64,000 nucleotides of DNA from Haliclona indistincta. Its lineage: Eukaryota; Porifera; Demospongiae; Haplosclerida; Chalinidae. The notes beneath the pieces were generated by a model that made no database searches, was not told the DNA's origin, and saw nothing but the letters and a program-made list of their open reading frames with translations. Of this stretch, positions 46,864-58,530 are shown piece by piece (the first letter of the stretch is position 1; each line of letters starts with the position of its first letter). The stretch spans positions 14,010,040 through 14,074,039 of the forward strand of contig OZ024783.1 of NCBI GenBank assembly GCA_964017065.1. The letters are read 5' to 3'. The position numbers were made by a program, and so were the translations under genes.

Positions 46864-47142
46864 GAGGCTCTTGTAGATCATGCAACTTTATCGTGAGGCT
46901 CTTGTAGATCATGCAACTTTATCGTGAGGCTCTTGTAGATCATGCAACTCTATCGTGAGGCTCTTGTAGATCATGCAACTCTATCGTGAGGCTCTTGTAG
47001 ATCATGCAACTCTATCGTGAGGCTCTTGTAGATCATGCAACTCTATCGTGAGGCTCTTGTAGATCATGCAACTCTATCGTGAGGCTCTTGTAGATCATGC
47101 AACTCTATCGTGAGACTCTTGTAGATCATGCAACTCTATCGT
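46864..47142. repeat. 31-bp minisatellite, 9 copies
   Basis: Unit GAGGCTCTTGTAGATCATGC plus AACTYTATCGT. Nine contiguous units fill 279 bp with only a handful of substitutions (the first two have TTTATCGT, the last GAGACTC). There are no spacers. It ends about 20 bp before the segment duplicated at 53876. Confidence 0.95.
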
Positions 47143-47408
47143 AGCTGTATACTTGTGATAGTGTTATGCTACAATGACTGTGATAATATTATTTTTAGTA
47201 CATAGCATAAATGGGCATTGAATAGTATGTGGCCAGATTAGACAGGTGGCCGGATTGCAGCATAGTCTACTGTATGCTTCGTATGGTGAACATTCAGGAC
47301 CCTCCTCTTCTGGCTGTAATAGAAAGGTGTCCGCTTAGACAGGTTTGATTGTAGGCATCTTAAGTAGCCAACCAGTGTTGCTTGCCAGTTTGTGTGTATC
47401 AAAGCTCA

Positions 47409-47831
47409 ATGGCATATTGTGTTGAGGACTATTCCAGTTCAGATGAGTATGACTCTGAAGAAGACACTGTTGATTTTTATGATGCTTTTCTTCGAATGAA
47501 GCCATGTACTGGACACTATCATGATGCCAAGCCTGATGTAGTGGACTATATTGAATGGCTCACTGAGGAAGCAATAGATGGCTTCTGGATAGGGAAAACC
47601 TCAGGAGGTGAGCGAGGATGCCGTTCACGCTGGTACGACAAGTATGAAGAAGAGGGAATGAACAGAATGGCTATAGTCTATAAGACAAGCAACCAAGATA
47701 GTGCTCTAAAGATGGAGAAGTATCTGATCGACGTATTTGAAGATGAAATTGAGAATGCAACAGGAGGAGGTGGCGGAATGAAAGCCAAAAACAATCCACC
47801 ATATGTAGTGTACATTGCATGGGAAGAGTAG
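47409..47831 (+). CDS. Small GIY-YIG-like protein (copy f)
   Basis: 140 residues, ATG at 47409 (MAYCVEDY) rather than an upstream TTG. An acidic Ser/Asp/Glu leader (about 8-25) is followed by DAFLRMKPCTGHYH, then the core GFWIGKTSGGERGCRSRWYDKY (about 64-85), GMNRMAIVY (about 90-98), ALKMEKYLIDVFEDEI (about 106-121), GGGGG and the C-terminal PYVVYIAWEE. Candidate catalytic residues by analogy to GIY-YIG nucleases are Arg in GCRSRW and Glu in KMEKYLI. It is nearly identical to the gene at 54207 and lies about 280 bp upstream of kinase exon 18A, on the same strand. Function unknown. Confidence 0.75.
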   Translation: MAYCVEDYSSSDEYDSEEDTVDFYDAFLRMKPCTGHYHDAKPDVVDYIEWLTEEAIDGFWIGKTSGGERGCRSRWYDKYEEEGMNRMAIVYKTSNQDSALKMEKYLIDVFEDEIENATGGGGGMKAKNNPPYVVYIAWEE

Positions 47832-48112
47832 GAACTAGGAACATGTATTCTACTCACAGAACTACACTATACCTGTTTAAAATAATGCTGTACATTTGTC
47901 ATAATTTTTATGTTGTGTGACAATCACACAACAAACAAACATTGTTAACTTTTTTTGATATACCCTGCGTTGCGAATTGTAATGATACTTACGATGTACA
48001 TACTTTGGATTGATTTTTCTTTTCCTGCTATATACTTTGAGTCTACCTACTCTATTCTTCTACAGCAATATCCAGTACACTAGCTAAGTAACCTCTCTAT
48101 TTCTCTCTACAG

Positions 48113-50613
48113 CCATGTCCAGAACACTAGCTCAGTACCACACTGACCAGTCACTATGGCAAGGCTCTATATTCAAGGTAGGAGATGACGTGAGACAGGA
48201 CATGCTGGCACTGCAAGTCATACAACTGTTCAAAGACGTCTACGATAGGTTGAACCTTGACCTCTACCTGGTGCCCTATCGTGTAGTGGCTACTGCTGCT
48301 GGGGTGAGTGTGTGTGTCTTTATAGTATACATGTATGTATGTCTTGGGTGTATTTTAGGATGTTATTCTTATGATGCCTTGTTGATTTTGGTTGACAAAG
48401 TGACAACTGTCCTGCAGCTGTCTAAGTTTTTAAGTTTCAAATCCTGCCTGTTTATCCTGGGCTCAAATCCCCACATCCGCATTCAGTAATAATTGCAACA
48501 GTGGTTTGTATCATTGCAGTGTTATAATAACATTTCCTACCAGAAAAAAATTATAGCTACCTATTGGGGAAAACAGTACTAGTGGTTGTTTACAACAGTT
48601 TGATTGCAACCATGTATTTTTCTCTAGCTATTCATGTATATGTACTGTATCAAACATGTAAAGAAAATAAAAAGATTTCTATCGAAATCAAAAGGATGTA
48701 GGGTTGTGAAATCTACTACTGGTCTACAATGTAATCTAACAAGGAACAAGCATGGAATGGTAACACGATTGACTTGCTAACAGACCATAGATCCCTACAT
48801 CAGTGGCTGCTGTGCTGTAGCTGGCTATAGCTAGTTCAGCTAGTTGCTGTTGACAGCCACTGATGTAAGGATCTATGGTCTGTTAGCAAGTCAATCGTGT
48901 TACCATTCCATGCTTGTTCCTTGTTAGATTACATTGTAGACCAGTAGTAGATTTCACAACCCTACATCCTTTTGATTTCGATAGAAATCTTTTTATTTTC
49001 TTGTTTGTGTCCTTTTTTCTTTTTCAGTGAAGTGCAGTTCAATAATATCATGCACGTACTGAGCCGTCTTTGTCATGGTTTCCACCATTGGTTTAGTTTT
49101 CCTGTTGCTGATGGCTTTTCTTTATTATTAACAATTTAGCTAAAAATGATTGTTATGGTGTACATATCAGCTCGCCTACGCATGCATGCAGTGCATACGA
49201 GCCCCGCCCACACTTGTTTGTAGACCTGTCCGTCGGTTATAATTATCTGGCAAGCGCAGAATGGTGATCCTACACGAGATTGCCGTTATTCTAAGACTCC
49301 AGACAAATATGTGTTCTCCGTGATTCATACGGCGGGGCGATACTGAAGCTAGACTTAGCTAGTGCTTGGTCACGTGCGCTAGCCACTGCTTGGTCACGTG
49401 CGTATTGCGCAATCTCAATAATGGCGTCTAACACTTAGCTGACAATGGATCATGATCGAGAACTCGTGGAATTTAGATCGCCGTTTCGCTAAAAACAATG
49501 TTCAAAAGGCACCTGCCAGGAGAATTTCACGACTGTTCGTGGGTGTTTTGGTCTCGGCACTGCTCGCGTAAAGGCGCTAGGCGAGTGGAAGAAGAAAGAA
49601 GAAAACGAAGATGACGAAACTCGATTTTCACCGTTTCCAGGTTTGTCACTTTAGCAACAATTTCGAGCAATGTCCTTGCTACTGTAAGATGGGGCAACGC
49701 CAGATAGCAGATCGAAGTGCCTTTGGCCTTATAAATTCATCACCAGGCGGAAATATCAGCGTTTGAACGCTAATACATTGTATGTAGCCGCCATCTTGTT
49801 TTTCCGTTCAACCCTACATAGGAAGGCACTACCGTGCCTCCCTAATATTCTTTTTCCTCTTATTTGCTTAGATTAAGCTACAAATCGTCTCCTCTCTCTT
49901 TCTCTCCCTCCCTCCCTCTCCCTCCCTCCCTCCCTCCCTCTCTCTCTGTAGCGTGGTGTTATTGAGTGTGTTCCTGACTCTCAGTCACGTGACCAGCTCG
50001 GCAAACAGACACAGGTGTCTCTCAAAGAGTACTTCCACTCTGTGTACGGTGATGAAGACCGCGCCCAGTTTCAGCAAGCTCGTGCTAATTTCATTCGCAG
50101 TATGGCAGCATACTCTATCGTGACCTATCTACTTCAGATCAAGGATCGGCACAACGGGAACATTATGATTGATAAAGATGGACACATTATACATATTGGT
50201 GAGTGAGAGATGAAATACTGGGTGCTATAATTTTTATAGGTAAAAGCTTTTAACCAGGGTTTTATTTAGTGAGACCGAGAGCACTAACCCCCTTGAACCC
50301 CCTTGAGAGAGAATAAGAATATTATTCTCTCTCAAGCTATTCTTATTCTCTCTCGAGTCGTACAATACCAGAATTGTTTCATAACTCCTTTGCACCATCA
50401 ATTTTTCCTAACACACTTTGCCCCCTCTTTCAACAATTTCTAAATGAAGCCCTTCTTCGTACTATTAAACCTCAGTTGCAATTTTCCTGTTATTGCAGAT
50501 TTTGGTTTCCTGTTTGAATCATCTCCTGGTGGTAATCTTGGATTTGAAACTGATCTTAAACTAACCGAGGAGATGCTGGAAGTCATGGGAGGAAAGAAAT
50601 CAGACTCTTACAA
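48113..50613 (+). CDS. PI4KA: PI4KA kinase-domain exons 18-20, copy A (incomplete)
   Basis: Exons 48113-48303, 49952-50198 and 50499-50613 encode the catalytic core. They include [18 protein letters not shown] (affinity for ATP and activation region), [29 protein letters not shown], the catalytic loop DRHNGNIM and the metal-binding DFGF, up to the KKSDSYK donor. The first exon begins in phase 1, matching the exon ending at 17408. The last three exons of the gene are absent before the gap at 50765. Protein differences from copy B are minimal (FKDV against FKDI). Copy A could be a dead duplicate, an alternative cassette spliced to the copy B end, or an assembly duplicate of copy B. Confidence 0.85.
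48660..49850 (+). mobile_element. Composite foldback repeat F-G, copy 6
   Basis: It lies in the intron between kinase exons 18A and 19A. The matching intron of copy B lacks it and reads TGTATATTCC, so this is a filled/empty pair consistent with insertion at TA. Confidence 0.8.
49905..49948. repeat. (CCCT)n tract at kinase exon 19A acceptor
   Basis: Short version of the tract seen in copy B (55425-55564). Confidence 0.8.
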
Positions 50614-50764
50614 GTATGCCTTAGTATTTTGATAATTTTTGGCTTTTTTCTGTGTACTATAATTATTTCTTCAAATGTGTGAAATAGTATTTTAGGTTAC
50701 TAATACATTTCCACCATGCAAATGGTGCCGATGCATGTACTGATCTTACTAGCTGTAGGTGTAG

Positions 50765-50787
50765 NNNNNNNNNNNNNNNNNNNNNNN
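50765..50787. other. Assembly gap (23 N)
   Basis: It sits where copy A of the duplication stops matching copy B. Confidence 0.99.
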
Positions 50788-50899
50788 AATTTATAATTTA
50801 ACTCTGAATGTTAGTTTACATAATTTAAAAGTTAGGTTCCATGAGCTAGCTAGCTACAAGAATTCTACATAGGAAGTGAAGCTATTTTATTGAAGGCAA

Positions 50900-51420
50900 C
50901 ATGTCTAGTTCTGAAGAAGACTCCAGTTCCAGTTCTTCTGAAGAGGAGTAGACAAGTTCAAGTTCTTCTGACACAAGTTGTGTAGTTGAATGTCGTTCTC
51001 GCTGGGGCAAATACAAGTCTAAGAACAGAATGGCAACAGTTTATCGATCAGAAAGTGAAGGCTTTGCTTTGAATATGGAGAACCTCGTGATTAAAGTGTT
51101 TAAAGAGTCTCATTGCCACAACTCCTTTTTGACAGAGCATTTCGTGATGACCATCAACAGATTTCTGATCGTGGTGATCAGAATCGTGAGGTTTAACCAA
51201 AATACTGACTACTCGAATGGTCTAGTAGGTTGCTGGAATAACAAGTACAAGCATAAGGGAATTTACAAGATGGCTTGAGTGTATTCATCGAAAACCCAAC
51301 AGTCTGCTTTAGATATGGAGAAATATTTGATTGACAAATTATAAGAGAATGACATTAAAATGACAAGAAAGAGACCAGACACCTTTACAGTGTATATTAC
51401 TTGGTTATTATTGACATCAT
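50900..51420 (+). pseudogene. Two fused relics of GIY-YIG-like proteins (copy g)
   Basis: 50900-51110 starts MSSSEEDSSSSSEEE, meets TAG, lacks the IGKT core, and resumes at CRSRWGKYKSKNRMATVY and ALNMENLVIKVF. 51200-51420 is a second relic with GLVGCWNNKYKHKG, a stop, SALDMEKYLIDKL, a stop and FTVYITW. Neither can be functional as it stands. Confidence 0.65.
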
Positions 51421-51916
51421 TTTAATTACAGGTTCTCTTAATTGATTTGCAATCATATCTCTTAGAAAGTAAAATTTCAGACTGCAAAGAGCACTGATAT
51501 TGTTTTCAGCCAGTGCTAGATAAACGGGGTGCAGATTCACCCTTAATTTACACAAAGGCTTTTGTCCAACAGTGTACATGGGCGTACCTACCAATGTGGT
51601 CTATACTGATATTCATCAGCAATAATTCTAATCTTATTCACACATTCTTGGATTTTATCTAGTGCATATAGTTCTCTGTTTGCATTTTGTGGGATTTATG
51701 GCTCATTAGCAAAGAAAACTGGCTGTTTTCAAAGGGCCAAGTGAGTGGGCTAAGGTGTGTAAAATAACAACTAATGAATATTAATTAGGCAAGATTTCGC
51801 GCCTTTTTTGTCTCTCAAGTCAACTTACGGCCCTGAGTGAGTATAGTATCTAAAGTATGTTGTCCAAGTGTGCTGCCTGGTTAGAAGCGTACATCAGAAG
51901 CTAGAGTCAAGAATCA
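51421..51916. other. Spacer, nothing recognised
   Basis: AT-rich sequence without a supported feature. Confidence 0.4.
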
Positions 51917-52327
51917 ATGGCATATAGAGAAGACTATTCAAGTTCAGATGAGGAAGACACTTCTGAGTTTGATAATGCTTTTCTTCGAATGAAGCCATGT
52001 ACTGGACTCTATCATGAAGCCAAGTTTGATTGTGTGGAATATATTGATAGGCTCACTGATGAAGCAATAGGCCGTTTCTGGATAGGGAAGACCTCAGGAG
52101 GTGAGCAAGGATGCTGTTCACGCTGGTACGACAAGTATGAAGATGAGGGAATGAACAGAATGGCTATAGTCTATATGACAAGCAACCAAGATATTGCTCT
52201 AAAGATGGAGAAGTACTTGATCCGTGTCTTCAGAAACTGTGTTGAGAATGAAACACCTGGAGGCGATGGAAGGAGGTCTAGATGGCACAATCCACCATAT
52301 GTTGTGTACATTGCATGGGAAGAGTAG
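51917..52327 (+). CDS. Small GIY-YIG-like protein (copy h)
   Basis: 136 residues from the ATG at 51917 (MAYREDYSSSDEEDTSEF). It has the family core: GRFWIGKTSGGEQGCCSRWYDKY, GMNRMAIVY, ALKMEKYLIRVF and PYVVYIAWEE. Two points differ from copies f and i. The first Arg of GCRSRW is Cys, so if that is the catalytic Arg this copy may be inactive, although a second Arg follows. The Gly-rich turn reads GGDGRRSRW instead of GGGGG. It lies between the two kinase-exon blocks, plus strand. Confidence 0.7.
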   Translation: MAYREDYSSSDEEDTSEFDNAFLRMKPCTGLYHEAKFDCVEYIDRLTDEAIGRFWIGKTSGGEQGCCSRWYDKYEDEGMNRMAIVYMTSNQDIALKMEKYLIRVFRNCVENETPGGDGRRSRWHNPPYVVYIAWEE

Positions 52328-53875
52328 GAAGTAGGAAGCGTATGAAGTAGGAAGAGTAGGATGAAGTAAACCTTGTTCCAGCTTCAAATGTGCCTTTAAA
52401 ATGAACAATTGATGTTAGTTTATTTTGGTCAGACTATGTAGATGATTTCATGCAAAAATAAGACAATGAGTACGAAATCGGTAGAAAGATTGCACTGCCA
52501 GTAGGACCTAGTTTCCCTATCATCAGTGTATAGTTCAGCACTTGGTTCTAGCAGCACAAAGAGAAGAATAAACTCCATGAAGCTACATCAAGTCTATTGC
52601 TCTATTCACAGAACTTGAAATTACTCCTTGCTTTTGATGATAGTTACTTGTCATTAACTTCATACCCAGGGCCAGGAGCCCATAAAGGAAAGGAGCAGGC
52701 AACCATTACATGCCCACTGTATAATACCTAATGTGGTTGTTACAGCCCTGTAGCCCTATGATAACAAATACCAAATAAGGTCAATCTGACTTAGTGTGTA
52801 GATTCATTCCCATGCTTGTATTTTGGCTTGATTGGGTATCTGCCCAAGAGCTTTCGTTTAAGCTACCTTACCCCACCCTTACCTCTTTTAGTTTTTGCAG
52901 TACAGAGAGATGAAGATAGAGAATTGGTTGGCAAAATTATTCACCCAAGAAAGCACCAACGTGATCAAAACAGCATTGCTATCATTCTTGAGCATCATTC
53001 GGTTATAATGTAAAGAAATTTCGGCTGTGGCACACAAACTCTGGCTGCAATACGCACAAATGTTGTCCAATCACTGTAACAGCAGAAAACTTGTTTCAGC
53101 TATTTTCAGTAGATTGTTCTGGAATATTACTTGCCTTGACCTGGAGTGTAAACAATGCACACTTGAGCTCGATATCATGTACTATAGCGCGATGGCAAAC
53201 TGTTTAAACTATCCTGCATACATTCCAAAGCCTTACATTCCTACATTCCTTATTGTAGTGGGCGTGTCGTATGTCAGCAATACGTCATGTTTAATTAGCT
53301 TGTCGTACCCCCTGACTGGCAGTAGCAGTGCACAATGCAAACTATGAGCATTAGAGTGTTACAACAGCAACACCACACAGGCGGATAAATACAGCGTTTA
53401 TGTTAATATAATACTTTGACTGCAGAAGTTCACATAATTCGAAGACAGTGACAGAGTTTTTACTAGTGGGTTACTGGGAAGCATAATTTCCGACGTTGTA
53501 CTAGTGGCATCACTACTCACAAGCCTTTATCAGGAAAAGGGCTCTGTTACAGCCTTCGCCTACATTATTGTGTATTTCAAGTATGACTGTCATTGTGACA
53601 TGATATGCATCCATGATACTGTCTTCCTCGGCTACATGCATGTACATGTAATTCTAGATGATGTGTTAACCATGTGTAGTGTACTGTCAGGTACTAGTCC
53701 AGACTAGGTTTGCAGCAAGTGAGCGCATGAGCACATTTTGCGTATTAACATTCGTTCCTACAATATGCGTGTGATCACAGTTCGGTTGTAAGTTTCTTGT
53801 AGTTTTTACAACGTGTACTTATAAACTGGTTGTAAGACACAGACAAAACAGGAAGTTTATTTTGAGGCCTACTGT
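52328..53875. other. Spacer, nothing recognised
   Basis: About 1.5 kb. Short frames at 52816 and 53027 have no recognisable domain and start in unremarkable contexts, so they are not called. Confidence 0.45.
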
Positions 53876-54206
53876 ACTGTGATAATATTATTTTAGTACA
53901 TAAATGGGCATTGAATACTCAATAGTATGTTGGATTACGTGTAGGAAAATACATGGCTAGCATGTGTTCCGGGCAACACTGCTGGCTGTAATACACATTA
54001 GACAGGTGGCCGGATTACAGCATAGTCTACTGTATACTTTGTATGGTGAACGTTCAGGACCTACTTCGTGTGGTGAACATTCAGGACCCTCCTCTTCTGG
54101 CTGTAATAGAAAGGTGTCTGCTTAGACAGGTTTGACTGTAGGTATCTTTAAGTAGCTTGTCTCACCAACCAGTGTTCCGTGCCAGTTTGTGTGTATCAAC
54201 AGCTCA

Positions 54207-54629
54207 ATGGCATATTTTGTGGAAGACTATTCCAGTTCAGATGAGTATGACTCTGAAGAAGACACTGTAGACTTTTATGATGCTTTTCTTCGAATGAAAC
54301 CATGTACTGGACACTATCATGAAGCCAAGCCTGATGTAGTGGACTTTGTGGAATGGCTCACTGAGGAAGCAATAGACTGCTTCTGGATAGGGAAGACCTC
54401 AGGTGGTGAGCGAGGATGCCGTTCACGCTGGTACGACAAGTATGAAGAAGAGGGAATGAACAGAATGGCTATAGTCTATAAGACAAACAACCAAGACAGT
54501 GCTCTGAAGATGGAGAAGTATCTGATTGACGTATTTGATGATGAAATTGAGGATGCAACAGGAGGAGGTGGCGGAATGAAAGCCAAAAACAATCCACCAT
54601 ATGTAGTGTACATTGCATGGGAAGAGTAG
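54207..54629 (+). CDS. Small GIY-YIG-like protein (copy i)
   Basis: 140 residues, ATG at 54207 (MAYFVEDY), near-twin of copy f. The few substitutions (such as Glu/Asp in the acidic helix) are conservative and the frame is intact in both, which suggests coding constraint or very recent duplication. The core is FWIGKTSGGERGCRSRWYDKY, GMNRMAIVY, ALKMEKYLIDVF, GGGGG, PYVVYIAWEE. The gene lies about 250 bp upstream of kinase exon 18B. Confidence 0.75.
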   Translation: MAYFVEDYSSSDEYDSEEDTVDFYDAFLRMKPCTGHYHEAKPDVVDFVEWLTEEAIDCFWIGKTSGGERGCRSRWYDKYEEEGMNRMAIVYKTNNQDSALKMEKYLIDVFDDEIEDATGGGGGMKAKNNPPYVVYIAWEE

Positions 54630-54875
54630 GAACTAGGAGAGTGTAATCTACTCACAAAACTACACTAAAATAATGCTGTACATTTGTGACTTTCACCACT
54701 AACATTGTTAATAATGATAAGTTTTAGTGATATAAAATATTATTTTGATGACCGTTCTCTTTGTCGTCATCATGTACCTTACGTTGCAAATTGTATGGAT
54801 ACTTATCACGACTACTTTTGGTTGATTGTTCTTGCCCTGCTATTGATAGTCTACCTACTCTATTTCTCTCTACAG

Positions 54876-55430
54876 CTATGTCCAGAACACTAGCTCAGTA
54901 CCACACTGACCAGTCACTATGGCAAGGCTCTATATTCAAGGTAGGAGATGACGTGAGACAGGACATGCTGGCACTGCAAGTCATACAACTGTTCAAAGAC
55001 ATCTACGATAGGTTGAACCTTGACCTCTACCTGGTGCCCTATCGTGTAGTGGCAACTGCAGCTGGGGTGAGTGTGTGTCTTTATAGTATACATGTGTGTA
55101 TGTCTTGGGTAGGGCTTTGTGTACTTTAGGATGTGCTGTGCTAAAGATGTTATTCATAATGGTGCCTCGTTGATTTGGTTGGTTGACAAAGTGACAACAG
55201 TCCTGCTGCTGTCTTAAGTTGTTAAGTTTCAAATCTTGTTTATCCTGGGCTCAAATCTTCTAGTGCATTGTATAGCTACCAATTGGAGTAAACGCTACTA
55301 CTAGCTGTTTTACGTATTACTGATTGCAACAATGTATGTATCTCTAGCTATTCATGTACATGAACTTGTATATTCCTTTACCTCTTATTTGTTTAGTTTA
55401 AGTTACAAATAATTCTCTTCCTATCTCTCT

Positions 55431-55461
<31 letters not shown>

Positions 55462-57452
55462 CCTCCCTCCCTCCCTCCCTCCCTCCCTCCCTCCCTCCCT
55501 CCCTCCCTCCCTCCCTCCCACCCTGCTCCCTCTCTCTCTCTCTCTCCCTCCCTCTCTCTCTCTGTAGCGTGGTGTTATTGAGTGTGTTCCTGACTCTCAG
55601 TCACGTGACCAGCTCGGCAAACAGACACAGGTGTCTCTCAAAGAGTACTTCCACTCTGTGTACGGTGATGAAGACCGCGCCCAGTTTCAGCAAGCTCGTG
55701 CTAATTTCATTCGCAGCATGGCAGCATACTCTATCGTGACCTATCTACTTCAGATCAAGGATCGACACAACGGAAACATTATGATTGATAAAGATGGACA
55801 CATTATACATATTGGTGAGTAAGTATAGTTAGAGATGAAATACTGGGTGCTATAAGTAAAAAGGCTTTTAACCATGCAGGGTTTTATTTAGGCAGACCGG
55901 GAGCACTAACCCTCTTGAACTATTCTTATTCTCTCTCGAACTGTTCTTATTCTCTCTCGAGTCGTACAATACCAGAATTGTTTCATAACTCCTTTGCACC
56001 ATCAATTTTTTCTAACACGCTTTGCCCCCTCTTTCAACAATTTCTAAATGAAGCCCTTCTTCGTACTATTAAACCACAGTTGCTATTTTCCTGTTATTGC
56101 AGATTTTGGTTTCCTGTTTGAATCATCTCCTGGTGGTAATCTCGGATTTGAAACTGATCTTAAACTAACCGAGGAGATGCTGGAAGTCATGGGAGGAAAG
56201 AAATCGGACTCTTACAAGTATGCCTTAGCTAGGATTTTGAAAATTTTTGGCTTTTTTCTGTGTACTATAATTATTTCTTCAAATGTGTGAAATATTTTTT
56301 CAGGTTACTAATACATTTCCACCATGCAAATGGTGCCGATGCGCATGTACTGATCTTACTAGCTGTAGGTGTTGTTTTAATCTGTGATTTTCACCATTTG
56401 TTGTATGTTTATCAATTGTAACCACACCCGCACGGCCTGTTTTGAGTCTGAAATGAATACTGTACAGTGTGTAGTAGCTACAGAACACGTACTCTATTTT
56501 ATTTTCTTGTTCTCAGGTGGTTTGTGGAGTTGTGTGTTCAGGGATTCCTGTCCATTCGTCCATACCAGGACCAAGTGGTTGCTATGGTAACACTGATGTT
56601 GGACACAGGCTTTCCATGTTTCAGAGGAAACACCATCGAAGAATTAAAGTCAGTTTCTGCACATGGTAACAACTATTGGGTATAAAATCCTCCAAATTAT
56701 ACTGACACAGAAGAGTTGGCATGCAATATTATTCATTCATTTTATTCTGTACTATTGTCACTCAGCAAATGATATCTTGTCAGCTGCACGAGCATGGGAC
56801 TGTTTACATGAGTAATAGCATTCATGAAAATTATGATTGTGTTGTTGGTAATTGTGTTCAATCAAACTTAAAATCATAATTTTTAGTGTGTTGAAAGTGT
56901 TGTTTCTTGACGCCGATGTCTAACAATATATTTGGTCTGATCTGTCTAATAATTATGTGGTCATCTATTGCAGGTATCGTTTCAGGCCTCAGCTCTCTGA
57001 CAAGGAAGCTGCTCGTGCTATTATTGAGATAGTGGAGTCATCGTGTCTTAACTTTAGGTGAGAGACAGTGCACTACATGTTTATGCTGCTAGATTCAATA
57101 GTGTTCAATAATTATAAGAGTGACTGAAACTGCATAAGATGAAGAGTCAAGTGCTGTATCGTTTGCAATAGCTTGTGTGAAGCATGAAAAAGTAGCATTT
57201 GATCTGGGTTTTTTTCTATAATAGTTTTGATAATCAAGGACAGAAAGCTAATAATTATTAAGTGTACCCTAGCTAGTAAAAGATTATAAATTACGATCAG
57301 ATAATAGACACAGTTCCTGAACACCGAAGCTAGCATTTTACTGTATATGTGTATCTTTGATTTATCTGTTCTTTCTTCACTTGTCTAGAACGTTCTCTTA
57401 TGATGTCATACAAGATGTACAACAAAAGATCTACTACCATAAGAAGCAGTGA
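54876..57452 (+). CDS. PI4KA: PI4KA kinase-domain exons 18-23, copy B, complete 3' end
   Basis: Exons 54876-55066, 55568-55814, 56103-56217, 56517-56648, 56974-57057 and 57389-57452 give about 277 residues ending in TGA at 57450-57452. Motifs in order are [36 protein letters not shown], the catalytic loop [50 protein letters not shown], and the short C-terminal tail [20 protein letters not shown]. The match to PI4K type III alpha is strong along the whole block. The enzyme phosphorylates phosphatidylinositol on the 4-position. Phase joins it to the exon ending at 17408, across about 37 kb. Confidence 0.92.
55425..55564. repeat. CT/CCCT microsatellite at kinase exon 19B acceptor
   Basis: Polypyrimidine tract of about 140 bp ending in CTGTAG at the exon. 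Confidence 0.85.
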
Positions 57453-57471
57453 CTTTAGTGCCATGAATGAA

Positions 57472-57478
57472 CAATAAA
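57472..57478 (+). terminator. Poly(A) signal of PI4KA
   Basis: AATAAA about 20 bp after the stop codon, the usual animal cleavage signal. Confidence 0.7.
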
Positions 57479-58180
57479 ACTATAGTGTGTTGTAGTATGT
57501 TACTAGTAACTGTTGAGCACTGCATTGTTTTTGATAAAAATTGCAAATAAGAAAGCAGCATTATACAGGTGCATGTGTATTTAATTTACCTGCTGAGATT
57601 GTCAAATTACAAATTACCTGCTGAGATTGTCTCCGCTTCATCCCTCTCTGTTTTCAAGAGAGATATTCGTGGCTATCTATCTAATTAATTTTATTTTAAT
57701 CTATTAACTTATGATGTTTGTCTTTTATAAAATTATGTTAAACTCAGGCTCGCCCCTGCCATTCCATGAATGTACTAGTATACTTCCGTTCTCTGATAAT
57801 GCAACTGTAAAGCAAGTTAATGATGAATGGAATGTTGTACACAGAACACTGCCACTGGGCATGAATATTGTTTATTCTCAAGCTGGCAGGGTGGCTAGCA
57901 TGGGAAAGGTATCAGTCTTTAATAGTACTTGAAAGCATGCACTGTAGCAGATGTTCAAGAGTCTTTATTTCCTTCTTTTCCACAAAGTAGTCTCCTTTGC
58001 TATTGGTCAGTAACGACTTTGCTGCCATCTCATGATCTGTGCTGCTGGATGTGACTAGTGTCACTGCTGCACGGCACTGATTCTGATGCTACCATTGCCA
58101 CTGCACGTACTAGTCTTACAAAAGCCTGATTGGCGTGTGGCGATCTGTGCGCTTGCACTTCAGTGGCGGCGACGAGGTGC
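57479..58180. other. Downstream flank of PI4KA
   Basis: No supported gene. CTCGCCCCTGCCATTCCATG at about 57750 recurs at about 59257. The frame 57711-57932 has no recognisable domain. Confidence 0.45.
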
Positions 58181-58530
58181 AATCGGTACGGGCTCAAATG
58201 CGGTCCGGTCCGGTCCGCATTTGAGCCCGTACCGGTGCAATCCATGGATTGACTGCGCAAACCGTGGATGGGCGGCCTATCCACGGTTTGCGCAAGACAA
58301 TCCATGGATGGTCCCGATCCCCGGTTTGCGCAGAACAGATACATAGATAGATACATTCCCCGCCGCGTGGGCCATTGTGCCAATCAATGTGGGGCTCGCT
58401 CAGGCTCGCCCCAATCAATGTGGGGCTCGCTCAGGCTCGCCCCAATAATTATTGGGGACGAGCCCCACATTGATTGGCACAATGGCCCACGCGGCGGGGA
58501 ATGTATCTATATGGCTATCTGTCACGGGGT
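58181..58530. repeat. Cluster of GC-rich palindromes
   Basis: 58186-58235 pairs GGTACGGGCTCAAATGCGG with its complement. 58240-58330 repeats CAATCCATGG and GGTTTGCGCA words in both orientations. 58345-58508 pairs ATACATTCCCCGCCGCGTGG with its inverse, around two copies of AATGTGGGGCTCGCTCAGGC. No coding. Confidence 0.7.

Larger units (their letters stand above)
47165..50764 (+). repeat. Segmental duplication, copy A (GIY-YIG-like gene + PI4KA kinase exons)
   Basis: It matches 53876-56370 in order and orientation, including coding and intron sequence. Copy A additionally carries an F-G repeat (48660-49850) and is cut off by a 23-N gap. Separated or mis-joined haplotypes are an alternative explanation. 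Confidence 0.8.
53876..56370 (+). repeat. Segmental duplication, copy B
   Basis: Partner of 47165-50764. It continues naturally into the last PI4KA exons, so copy B is the complete end of the gene. Confidence 0.8.

Noticed and set aside
46864..47142. CRISPR-like array
   Set aside because: The units are directly adjacent with no variable spacers, no cas genes, and the context is an animal intron; it is a minisatellite.
57711..57932. 73-codon frame after PI4KA
   Set aside because: Part of it overlaps a short sequence repeated at 59257, and no domain or conserved context was found.
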